Shown piece by piece: positions 22,300-32,858 of a stretch of 64,000 nt of DNA. The notes below the pieces were generated by a model that was not told the DNA's origin, made no database searches, and was given only the letters and a program-made list of their open reading frames with translations. The DNA is taken from NCBI GenBank assembly GCA_047495785.1, contig JBLDXI010000029.1, positions 2,604,001 to 2,668,000 on the forward strand. Direction: 5' to 3'. The translations under genes and the position numbers were made by a program. The first letter of the stretch is position 1, and each line of letters starts with the position of its first letter. This stretch comes from Lepidodermella squamata. Taxonomy: Eukaryota; Gastrotricha.

Positions 22300-22699
22300 C
22301 TATATGCATGCAAAATTTGGTGAACATCAGAGATATCCGTTTTGAGAAGCACTCGATTCTTAAACAATGCTGATCAAAATTGTAGCTTGTAGCTTGAGTG
22401 GTTACTCAGGTCATTTTTCTCTACGACCACCGTATACATTTTACAACCGTATCGTAGCCGTTTATGTCGTGGATTTGTTCGTTGGTAAGTCGATCAGTCC
22501 CGCCTGGCGTGCTATAAATCCAGCCGGTATACCTGTGAGAGAGTGTGAATTTGCAGTGTGAAATGCTGCCCGACTCAGTATACGCAGCAGTTGTTTCAGA
22601 GTCGATCTCCGTTGTTCGCCCGTTATGCGATTATTCCTTTGATCGTGGAACAATTAATTATTGCTAAACTTTTATGTCTAAATAACGGCCAAATAATAA

Positions 22700-22865
22700 T
22701 ATCTCTCCTTTGAGCACTTTTGCTCAATTGCACAACTTGTGCTCAAAATGCTCAATGAATGTTCAATGTGTCCACAATTTGAGATCTTCTGTTATGTCAG
22801 CAGAAACCTATCGTAAGTGCTCAACTTGTGCTCTACAGGATAACAAGTTATCATTGAACACACCA
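22700..22865. repeat. TGAGCAC/GTGCTC degenerate repeat upstream of gene 3
   Basis: Scattered TTGAGCAC, GTGCTCAA and TGCTCAA units, some facing each other (TTGAGCACTTTTGCTCAA). The neighbouring TATTCCTTTGATCGTGGAAC is also found near 10,110 and 17,403. The array is thus part of the duplicated unit that carries each plus-strand gene. Confidence 0.65.
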
Positions 22866-23210
22866 AAGATACAAAAATGAGTGTGAGGTGTGAGGGCAGT
22901 GGTAACTAGTTCAATCCTGTCGCCTGAAAATTCATCTTCCAGACAGAATAATGCGTAGATTCCTAACATCTTTCACTATCAACAACATCGCGCACTATGA
23001 GCGAAATTCGCCATCTTTGTTCAACTTGAAATTATTGAATAACATCCGGTTTCAGACAAGCAATTGTACTGCTTCATCAGGCTAGTTATCATGACAACCA
23101 TAGCATGTTTTGAAGACGCTTGTGGCAGTTTATACAAAAACAGCAAAGCGCATCTACAGTGTATTAACGCTCACTGCAGTATCAACTACTCTCCTTTAGC
23201 ATCAAAGAAT

Positions 23211-25012
23211 ATGTTGGCCTGCAATCGGAATCGTTTAGCTTTGATAACTGCAATTTTATCAGCATTTTTGACAACTAGCGAGGCTTGCCCTTCGCCATCG
23301 CCCGCATCAAGCTTCGTACCATTTACCAGCCCACCAGCGTTTGCTTGCCCAAGCAATCAGATATGCGTGCCAATCAGTAACCTGTGCGCAGATTCGTCGA
23401 AATCTTGCCAGCCAGTAGCCAATTCTATTTCATCTTGCCCAGTCGGTCAGTCATGCCTCTCAGCCGCTAATCCGTGCTCAGATTCATCAAAATCTTGCCA
23501 GACAACAGTAAGTCCGCAGTAAGCTATGTTTTCCGATATGCTATGATGGAGAGTAGTGTTGCGAAACGTACCTGCAGTTTTTATCGCTATTTTCTTGCGT
23601 GAGCAATATACAACATGCCATGCGTGTCTAGAAGTACTTAACCCGTCCTCAGTTATATGGAACTGGGTAACTGCCCTTTGAAATTATAAAGAGCAGAACC
23701 GTTTTAATAGACAGGGCCTTGTATGAAGTTGCTTGCATAAGCGCCTGCTGGGCAAGTGGTTGCGACCTTTTGCCTGTAAGTGCACTGATCGTCCTTTATC
23801 CACCTGAGTGCACTTGAGCGAACTCTTCACGCACGTCACAGGTGGAAGGCAGTATAGCTATAGTGGTCATTCGGCGATTTTAACTGTTGATCCAAGTATT
23901 CTTCAGACTGACTCATTAGGTTCGAAAAAGGGCAGGACTTGAATTCCGTTTGGGAAAATACAGGGCTGTCTCTTATAATCGTAAAATACGGTAAACAAAA
24001 ACCAGTCCTCAGTCTTTCTACATTCAAAAGTCTAAGTGAAATTAGGGTCCTTTTTAAGATCCGCTCTCAGCAACTGTTGGCGACTTTCGGGCTTGTAGAA
24101 GCAGCGACGTTGCGGCTTATTGCAGCAGTTGTTGAATTAACTGATAGATTTCGGAACAGATGCTGGAATTTACGAGGTTTGATCCGATAAACACGAATCC
24201 GTTTCTGTGAATGTGTAGCTAAAAACTTAATCGAAGGTGCGGAAATCGAGCTTTAAATTGAATAATTGAATATTAGACTTTAGTTCATGTTATTTATAAT
24301 CCAACGTTTAAGACGTTTATAATTCAAATTTTATCGTTTTCTCTTTTCTCGATTACCAGTCAAGTTACCAGCTGTGTATCATGACAACCCTGGGTTCTGC
24401 TCTTGCTGGAGCTACTCAAGTATCTCAAACTGTCAAGTTTTGCCACAACGTCGCCGGAGCATCGTGTACCGCTTATCTAACAGTAGCACCTCCTGCAGCG
24501 GTAATTATTTCATTAGCTCACCAAAACACGACAGTTCATATCGATTTATGTGGCTAGCCTGCTTCAGACGCGACAAACAGCTTCAGCACATTTGCTGCAT
24601 GCTGCGCAGCCACACAGACGCCTGCTAATGTTGCCTATATCAAATACGAAGTCCTCCCGCAGCCCTTTCCTGCCGCCGGCATATTGACCTGTATCGGAGG
24701 AGTTGATGCAACTCCTTACAAAATTACAGCCCCAACTGCCGTATCACCTTCTGGCTCTTGCGTTCGTTTTCCATATACAGCCAAAGTTGCCAGCAATGTA
24801 ATTGTATCTAGCGGATTGGTGAGCGCATGCGCTTTGCTTTTAACATGTATGCAAAGTTTTTAATTGATTGACATTTGTTGCAGACACGAGTTTCCTTTTT
24901 TGCCTACGCCGCCTTTACGAGCTGCTGCGTTGCTCTCGCTGCAACGGGTATGGGAAGCGGCGTCGGCGCAGCCACCATATATGGTATTGCGATGGAAGTA
25001 TGTGACGGGTGA
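23211..25012 (+). CDS. Secreted cysteine-rich family protein, gene 3 (275 residues)
   Basis: Exons 23211-23507, 24360-24500, 24558-24818 and 24884-25012 (99, 47, 87 and 43 codons including stop). The start at 23211 is chosen because it aligns with genes 1 and 2 (MLACNRNRLALITAILSAFL); the frame stays open upstream to 23064 but without similarity. Exon 1 has two repeats: the first (CPSNQIC) is near-identical to gene 1 and the second is CPVGQSC. Exon 2: YQLCIMTTLG to VKFCHNVAGASC. Exon 3: FSTFAACC, IKYEVLPQP, CIGGVDATPYKIT, CVRFPYTA. Exon 4: FTSCCVALA and IYGIAMEVCDG. Exon 1 is most like gene 1 and exons 2-4 most like gene 2, so it looks mosaic. Confidence 0.9.
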
Positions 25013-26480
25013 AACATATTCAGCACTCATGGTCGATGAAAGAGCTCCAGCGATTTCTTGAATGAAACAAAAAATCATTGTATTTTTTTTTCGTCCTCCT
25101 TTATAGGCTAATTGTGATCTGCTTTCGCTCAAAATTTACTAAAGGTTTCGCATAAATACGCCTTCAGCTCAACTTCGATGCGACTCCTAACTATTCCCCT
25201 CAATGAGATCAGAGAACGCTGATATTCAGGTGGAGGGGTATGGGGACATTGAACTTTATATTTCAGCCTGGCGAATGACCTTGACCCGGTTTACTGCTGG
25301 TCTTGATCTAATAGCTGGCCTTGATCTGATAAAAAATTTGATATGTTGCTTGCTTGAGCTAAGCTTCGAAATCTACAGTTCCGACATACCTATCAAAGCT
25401 CATATTCAAGTTTTGGGAGGTTTTCCAAGCTCCAAGCACAGAAAACCTTACATTTCTAAATCGACAATCCAGATATTAGCTTCAGACGTAATTTCGATAG
25501 ATATTTTTTCTAGAAAATGGCTCAAATTCTTCAAGGAAATATTTGCAAAATTGTTCTCGCATTGCACGAAAATCCGATTTTTCCTACTGAAAATCAGCAC
25601 GCGTCCTCAACGTAGTATAGGGTGTAGGGTGGGCTCCTACCCGATAAGTAGCTGAAAAGCATACCCTTAGCGTTGTTGAATAACTCGGATGTAGGTTTGT
25701 TTACGAGGCCGCTCGGCGATAAAAATGAAGCCTGACAGGAAAATTGTCCGACCTAAATCTCAATATTCAATTACTGGCGGTAAAATTGGCGCATAAAGCA
25801 TAAACACATAATTAGAAGAACACGAAACGTCATTGCATCGATTTTCGAAAACACCGGCGCTGCGGTAAAAATATATCGTACAAAAGGCTATTGTATTGAC
25901 AGCACAAAATAATGAAAACACGCATCATTCAGTGATATACTACATGGGATTCGCCAATTTTCAAAATACTGGGGGTTGGGCGACAGAACCGCTCGCATAG
26001 AATAGGGAAAATGAATTAATTGGATTTTTTTGTATCTAAGCAAAGTCAGTCGCGGGCCTGACTAAAAACGCCGTGAATTGCAAAATTCGATTCTAGTCGT
26101 CCCGCCGCGATATAGATATCATTAGAATAATAGCCCAGACAACAATAGCCACGTGTCATTTACAGCCTACATTTTGAAATTCAAAGCAGAAATATATTCA
26201 GTAGCGCAAGGCTGAAATCGGTTTGATTTTGCAGAGAGCGTTATGAATGCATTCGAACGCGCAATTTACTCAACAGCGAAATTCCGCGGAGTATTAGCGG
26301 TGCGTGCAGAAGAAACTCCGCGGAGAGGAGTAATTACTGCCTGCCGCAGTGAAAGTGTTAAAAGTATAAAGGGGAGTCCAGGCAGCCCATTAGACACCGG
26401 TTCCGACGTGCCGATGACTGCCGTCTTTTGATGGAGGTTGCGTTAATTGGGTTGCGTTAATTGGGCATATTTGACTGATC
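25013..26480. other. Intergenic, no gene supported
   Basis: The first 200 bp are the gene 3 downstream flank, shared with gene 2. A 150-codon frame at 25203-25655 has no recognisable features and an unlikely composition. A block near 26,365-26,430 matches part of the Tc1-related flank at 20,548-20,610. Confidence 0.5.
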
Positions 26481-26830
26481 CTAAATAACCTAGATTGCAT
26501 CTTAGTTACAGTTCATATTGAAATTGAGCATTTCGTTCCTAAATAACCGCGGCGCATCGGCCCAAATGCCAATTTTTCGGCGCTGAAAGTCCAACAGAGA
26601 AATGGGATGATTAGGCGATGTGAGCATTAGTTTTCATCTAAGAATTGGTAGTAAAGTGGTAAGAATCCTCGCCTGTAACTCTAGAGACTAGGGTTGGAAT
26701 CCCCGCCAATGGGTTATTTTTCTGCTCTTTATTTTTTACCTCATTTAAATATGCACACATCCAAAAATTCAATACCCATGAATTCAGGGGTTGTAAAAAA
26801 ACGTTCATGCGCTTAATGCATTTTCAAAAC
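26480..26830 (+). repeat. SINE family C, tRNA-Asp derived, copy 1
   Basis: The core at 26643-26712 reads TAGTAAAGTGGTAAGAATCC (box A), CTCGCCTGTAAC and GGGTTGGAATCC (box B), closely following a tRNA-Asp gene. The anticodon loop is altered (GTA in place of GTC) and stems are broken. About 150 bp upstream (GAGCATTTCG, CGCGGCGCATCG, CCAATTTTTCGGCG) is shared with the copy at 33,870-34,190, so the mobile unit is longer than the tRNA part. Confidence 0.75.
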
Positions 26831-27731
26831 ATGGATCGCTTGTGAGCTCGCTAATGTTAGCAAAAAGCATGAATTCATGCCTTTTTTCCTGTGAAGATTC
26901 CCTTGATTGCGTTTTCGTACTCGTTTCGAGTACGCATCGGGCAGCAATTATATAAACGGCCAATTTTGTGCTTAAATGTTGTGCTCCTCAGGGTAGGACA
27001 AGAATGGTTGACTGAATCATAGAAGCCGATCTAAAGGTTTGATCTAAACCAACCTTGCACTGGACTGAAACTTTGGAAACCAGATTTCGAGGCGGAAATT
27101 ACCGTCATCGCCGAGGTAGTATTGTCGCGCTCAATTTCCAGTTTCCATCAGCTATGATGCGAGAGCAAAGAGCAAAGTTTCAAACGATGCTGGCGATATA
27201 ATTATATCCGAGTTTCAAGCCTTTGAGGTCGTGTAATCCACCACCTGAGGAATCAATGACGCCGGCACTTATGCTGGTATAACAGGCACGACAGGAGGCT
27301 AAGGCAGCGGGAAGTAAAGCACTGACTGGAAAAACTAAATACCCGATCGAAACATAGAATAACATGAACAGACTGAGGAAAGGCCAAACGAATGGGAACA
27401 ACGATAGAAAATATGAAAATCAACCAAAGACAGTATGAATGAACTACGGAAGTATTGTTAACTTCGCAGCCCCTTTATTTTATTTATTTTCTTAACACAA
27501 CATCCTGCTTGTAATTGAAATCAAGCACGTTCGTTTGGCACTTGGTGGAAAACATCCGGTGTCATGCATGCCATTGTATATGCTATTATTGTGTTTTAGT
27601 TAGTTATCATCGCCACATCATCAGTTTTAATAAGATGCATAGCTGTTTGAAACAAAAACAGTCGTATAACACATCTACAGCTAAAACCTCATCACTCCAG
27701 CGTTAACTACTCTCCTATGACAGCCACAACT
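26831..27731. other. Intergenic and upstream region of gene 4
   Basis: No gene recognised. The last 70 bp hold the conserved leader of the plus-strand class (AAACAAAAACAG, CATCTACAG, GTTAACTACTCTCC). Confidence 0.5.
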
Positions 27732-29262
27732 ATGTTGCGCAGCAATAGGAATTATTTTGCTTTGGTAACGGCAATTCTATCAGTATTTTTGGAAAATATC
27801 GAAGCTTGCCCTTCGGCATCGTCTCCATCAAGCTTCGTACCATTTACCAGCCCGCCGGCATTTGCTTGCCCAACCGGTCAAATATGCGTGCCATCCAGTA
27901 ATCAGTGCTCAGATCCATCAAAGTCTTGCCAGGTAGCAACCAGTCCCTGCACAGTAAGTCACATTTGTCATGTTTATAATCGGTCCCAGATGGATATGAG
28001 GGATAGAATTCCTAAGCGTACTATTATTATTCAACATTTCAGTAAATGTTCCCTTTTGGAATGTTCGCAATACATACTTGGCATGAATTTGCGCGTCAGG
28101 AAGCTGGTTCTCTCCATTCCACTTATACTTCCAATATCCTATTCTTTATTATCCAAATCCTGCGACAATTAATGATACGAAGGGCGATTGAAGAAGGGAA
28201 AAGTTGAAGATTTTTGGAATATTACGGATAGCGTGATTTGCTTCTCTCTCGGCCTTGAGGCGAGGTTTTTAACCGTAAGTCGATGAATGATGATGAAGGC
28301 ATAGATCACTACCTACTACCTTCTCTATGGATGAAAGCCAATGTTTAGGATATGATTTATTTCAATTTCAGCCGGAATATTTGGCCAAGCGAATCGAACC
28401 ACAACAGAGATTATTAGATGCTTTTTGGCATTTTCAAGCAGAAAATAGGCTTAATAGAAGTTGCTAAATGAACTGTGGACCACTTGAAGAAATTATTAGG
28501 AAGAGGTCCGGCTTTGACTTTAACTGAAAAATTAAAATATACTGAGAAAGAGCAGCGATGAGCCTATTGCCTATTTAAACGTCTTCTTCGCATTTTATAT
28601 GTTAAGGTTTGATTTTCTGGGTTTTTAGCAGCTAAATTTTCCACTATGCACCGGCATGACCATGGGCGGTGCAGGCGTCAGCCAGAATGTCAAATTGTGC
28701 ACTTCCAACGGCCTGGCTTGCATAGCAGTTTTCGGCAACACATTCGCGGTAAGAACAACCCCAAGATTTAAAGTCATTCATCGGAAGTTTTGCCTAGCAA
28801 TCCACGGCAACGCCGAGCTCATTCAGCACATTCACCGACTGCTGCGCCGCTACAACTGCTACTGCTGCCAACATTCGCTATGAGTCGATTCCGGGCATCT
28901 CACCAACTGTCGCGCCATCTATGGCCTGCATTGGAGCTGCTGATGCCTTACCTTACAAGGTAACATCTTTAAATGGCGCTAAAACTGCAAATTGTGTCCG
29001 CTTTCCGCACACGGCGAACGCCCTTACTGATGTCATCGCAGGATTTACAGTGGTATGATAGTTTATACGTAATTCAGCGAGGAAATGACAAGCTCATTCG
29101 CAGGTAACTTCCCCGGCAACTACCTACGCACACACGTCTTTCATAGCCTGCTGCGCAGCTCTTATTGCTGGTTCATCAGGCGGCATTCCTAACGCCATTG
29201 TCATTACTACGACTACGGCGTACGGTCTCACCTTGGACCGTTGCCAATCCACCAATCCGTAG
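27732..29262 (+). CDS. Secreted cysteine-rich family protein, gene 4 (250 residues)
   Basis: Exons 27732-27953, 28632-28748, 28798-29052 and 29104-29262 (74, 39, 85 and 53 codons including stop). The start at 27732 matches the paralogues; an in-frame ATG 15 bp earlier (27717) is also possible. Exon 1: signal peptide MLRSNRNYFALVTAILSVFL, one repeat (CPTGQIC). Exon 2 begins after TTTTTAGCAG, a NAGNAG acceptor that could add one residue, and gives PLCTGMTMGGAGV and LCTSNGLAC. Exon 3: FSTFTDCC, IRYESIPG, ACIGAADALPYKVT, CVRFPHTA. Exon 4: FIACCAALI and AYGLTLDRC. A possible poly(A) signal (GTAAATAAATC) lies near 29,309. It is closest to gene 5: both have a 49-bp intron 2 and the same exon 2 to 3 sequence style. 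Confidence 0.9.
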
Positions 29263-30956
29263 AGTTGAGAAATTTGTCAGTTGTCTTGTTTATTTTGATT
29301 AGATGCGTAAATAAATCAAGATTCACTTGTAATTAAAAGGTATTTAAGATAATGATTTTCAGATGCAACTGTTTTTTGATGAAATGCCTCAACGGTTGGC
29401 AACTATGAGAGGTCTGCAAACTCAATTATTTTAGTGTGCTGAACACAACGATTTTCGCGCATCCAAAATCGATCAAAATGCAATTTTGTATAATCCCTTA
29501 TTAATCACCGCGAGAAAACTTGGCAGGTAATTCTTCCGATCTTCCCCATAGCTTCTTACTTCTTCTTACTTGAAAAGTCGGTAAACTGCAGTTTTTATAC
29601 GTCTTAAAGTCAACAGAAAAATGGAGTCTTTTATATGCTTAAACCGTGAAAACATGAAAGTTGGGCAGCCAATCATAACAGCAAATACCCAAAACAGCAG
29701 ACGCGACAAAACAGCAAACTTGTCAACCTGCAGCATGACAACAAAAACACGATGCATCACTTAAATAGATAGTTTTCGCCGTTTTTGTTGTAAAATAAAA
29801 AATTGCTATTTGCTGTTCTGCGCAGTTGCTGTTTTGTCGCCGTACCGAAAGTTGCAATGCCCCATTTTCAATTTAGAGAATTAACGAGCTGGATATGATT
29901 TTACGAGCCGTTGCCATGTTTACTCCCAGCTCTTCAAATGTCCTTTGATCTAAATTTCTTGGACACAATGCAATTTGAAAGCATATGTATTTACGCAAAT
30001 GAGAATGCACTTTCAGATTTCAGACTCAAGGTGCCTAATATGCGCGTGGTAATGATAGATTTGATTCCGTTACAAAACCTATCAATTAAATCGAGGCCTT
30101 CGAAAATAGAGATTCTTGACATTCTTGACAGTAGCTGTTACGGATTCGCTCATCAAGTATACGAGAAGGTTGCATTCTCGCGACTTCATGGAACAGGTGG
30201 AAATGCAAAAGCTTGCTTTTCGAGCATTCAGGTCCAACCGGCTGCCTCAACACTCAGATCCTATTTCGCGCACTGACTCCTACCTTTATCAATCTGTCAC
30301 GCCGTAAAAAATGTGTCAAACAGAAGTTAGAAATGGCTGTTTCATTATAGAGGTCAATACGGCTTCAAAAACGAGGCCCCTTTAATTATTACTTGCCAAC
30401 AGCATTCTGCAATGCAGCCGGTGCTTTCTTGTCAAGTCACTTCCAAATGATGGCAGCCAGGTTGTTGGTTAATGAACTGTTAATGGTCTTGAGGGTGGAT
30501 GCTTACTGGCAAGAGCTAAAGCTAAGATATAAGACAAGGGCAAACTTCGTCACCGGTCAACGGGCTCAAGGGTCCTAGGTCCTAGGTCCTAGGCTCATTA
30601 TCCTTATATCGGAGTCTGAGGTCCTGAGCTATATCATCAAGGAAATCAATGATAAATTTGGCAATGCGGCGGATGCTCGCTGCTCGCTGCATGAGCAAAG
30701 GATTGTTACCAAAATCAGGTTCAACGTTCAAAACACAGGGGCTAGACGCCAATGCCAACAGGTTTCCAGACATAATTAAAGATGTTCAGTTTTAGTCACG
30801 ATAGACTTGCTTGACTAGTTATCATGATAATTATTTGTATATTACATTCAGAGCTGCTCAATTGTATGAAACAAAAAAAACTAGTAGGCCGCATCTACAG
30901 GTGACAATTCCCGGCAGTGTTAACAACTCTGCATGCATAAAGCATAAACAAATAAT
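29263..30956. other. Intergenic; segment duplicated near 59.4 kb
   Basis: Bases about 30,520-30,625 (GGCAAACTTCGTCACCGGTC, GGCTCATTATCC, TGAGCTATA) recur at 59,384-59,470, just upstream of the pseudogene related to gene 5. GTCCTAGGTCCTAGGTCCTAG near 30,571 is a short 7-bp tandem repeat. A 121-codon frame at 29911-30276 has no recognised family. The gene 5 leader (CGCATCTACAG, GTTAACAACTC) lies at 30,890-30,930. Confidence 0.5.
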
Positions 30957-31974
30957 ATGATGTTGTCCAGCAATTGCAGCCGTTTGATTTTTTTGATTTC
31001 ATCACTGCTTTTTGAGGCTGGAGACACTTGCCCTTCGTCATCGACTCCATCAAAATTTGAACCTTTTACCTACCCGCCTATATTTGCTTGCCCAAGCAGT
31101 CAGATTTGCGCGCCAGTCAGTAACCCGTGTTTGGAAGCATCGAAATCTTGTCAGCTAACACCTACTGTAAGCCAGATTTTAAGACAGATAAGTACCAGAT
31201 GTTTAGCATTTGGGTTTTGGATGAAAATTTCTGCTCAGTAAACATCCAAAATAGATTACATTTGTCATCCAGCATTCATATTATCTCTCTAAATCCCATG
31301 TTTTGCAGCCAGCCTATCAACTATGCACTGGCGCGACCTTCGGCGGCGAAGGAATCAGCCAGAATGTCAAGTTGTGCACTTCCAACGGTCTGGCATGTAC
31401 AATAGTTTTCGGCAGCACATTCACGGTAAGAACAACCTCAAGGTTCACAGTCATTTATCGGAAGTTTTGCCTAGCAAGCCGCGGCAACGCCAACTGTCCC
31501 GAACTCTTTCATGACATTCGCTGACTGCTGCACTGCTGCAGCCCCTGCTAGCCCGAATGCCGCCAACATTCGCTATGAACTGATTCCGGGCATCACATCA
31601 TTTGTCGTACCATCTATCGCATGCATCGGAACTGCTGATGCCTTGCCGTACAAGATTACAACGCCTTCTAATAACATGAAAATTGGCAACTGCGTCCGCT
31701 TCCCGCATACTGCCAGTGCCTTAACCGATATACCCGCAGCTTTTTCCTGGGTGGTGAGAGCATTTTTAAACTAACTATTTTCGAAGGAAAACAACATGTC
31801 TCATTGTAGCAAACCTACCCTGCAGCTACTTACGCGTTCACTTCGTTCAAAGACTGCTGCGCTGCTCTTGCTTGGAACTATTATTGTTGCTATCCGTATG
31901 CGAACGTGTTGATTTCGGCTGCGACTAATGCCTACGGTCTCACTTTGGAACGGTGTCAAGCTATAACGCCATAG
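30957..31974 (+). CDS. Secreted cysteine-rich family protein, gene 5 (256 residues)
   Basis: Exons 30957-31166, 31309-31425, 31475-31753 and 31810-31974 (70, 39, 93 and 55 codons including stop). Two ATGs in tandem (30957 and 30960); the second aligns with paralogues. Exon 1: hydrophobic leader (LIFLISSLLFEAG), then one repeat (CPSSQIC, PC, SC). Exon 2: QLCTGATFGGEGIS and KLCTSNGLAC. Exon 3: FMTFADCC, IRYELIPG, ACIGTADALPYKIT, CVRFPHTA. Exon 4: FKDCCAALA, an extra CC pair (YYCCYP) absent from the others, and AYGLTLERC. Downstream sequence (GTGTGGTTTAGG, AACATCAGCGCG) is repeated after gene 11, showing that the flank was duplicated too. Gene 5 faces gene 6 tail to tail. Confidence 0.9.
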
Positions 31975-32224
31975 TAACGCCATCAGTTTCGACTCAATTT
32001 GGTCATACTCGATATATCAAGAAAGGCGGTGCTAACGTAATAAAGTAACTATTACGGGCAGCTTTTCCTGGAATTTGGCTTTTAATAAGCTCAAAGTGAT
32101 ATTATATTGATATATCGATTATTTGATGCTGGGTTACCCGTGTGGTTTAGGTTTTCCCAAAAACATCAGCGCGTAAAGTGCCATCAAATCTAACAATTGA
32201 AATCCTGGATTTGAGCATTTTTAG

Positions 32225-32645
32225 ATCGCGCAATGACTTTGATTTGATTTGATTTAATTTCTTCAGTAAATCATAGGTCTTTGTGAATCAATAATTTCAA
32301 CTCAAATCCCCAAAAATCGATATTAAATCAATCAAATCAAATCATCAGGCCCGTTGAAAACAAATCAAAGCAAATCTTTCGCATAGGGAAACGTTAGTAT
32401 CATGGTAAATTTTTGTAGATTCTTTCAAATTTTATGCTTGGCTTTGGCAGAATGAGCATGAAATGGGATGCATAGCTTTGGAGGCTTTGGAAAACAGTTG
32501 TTTTCAAGGCAAATGTGAGTTCTCATATTTAGTAACGGGGGAAATTCCGAGAGCTCTGATTTTTTTAATCAGCAGTAAATCAAGTGGGCTAATTTCAAAT
32601 AAAATCATCCAAAAATTGCCTAAATCAAATCAAATCAAAGTCTCT
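32225..32645. repeat. AAATC/GATTT-rich repeat
   Basis: Repeated TTGATTTGATTTGATTTAAT and, on the other side, AAATCAAATCAAATC give an AT-rich block with inverted character. A similar block is at 33,590-33,775. Together they flank exons 2-4 of gene 6. No gene. Confidence 0.6.
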
Positions 32646-32858
32646 GGGTTTAAGCTTCGGCGTCCTAACTACGTTTCATGCAAAACGTGACACAGTGTAA
32701 AGAATGGCCAGTGATGATTCTAATTTTTATTTCATTTCATCGGTATAGATATAAATGATAATAAAAGGCTCAATAGTAATACATTCTGTTATTATTCACT
32801 GCCGCAGAAAAGCGGGAATATTTTGCTTGAGGGAATTAGACTCGCCGAAGACAATAAT

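Noticed and set aside
25203-25655. 150-codon plus-strand frame
   Set aside because: No motif, no paralogue, and the start lies in the repeated downstream flank of genes 2 and 3.
27717-28172. 151-codon frame continuing past exon 1 of gene 4
   Set aside because: It runs through the conserved donor GTAAGT at 27954; paralogues splice here and the continued part has no family motif.
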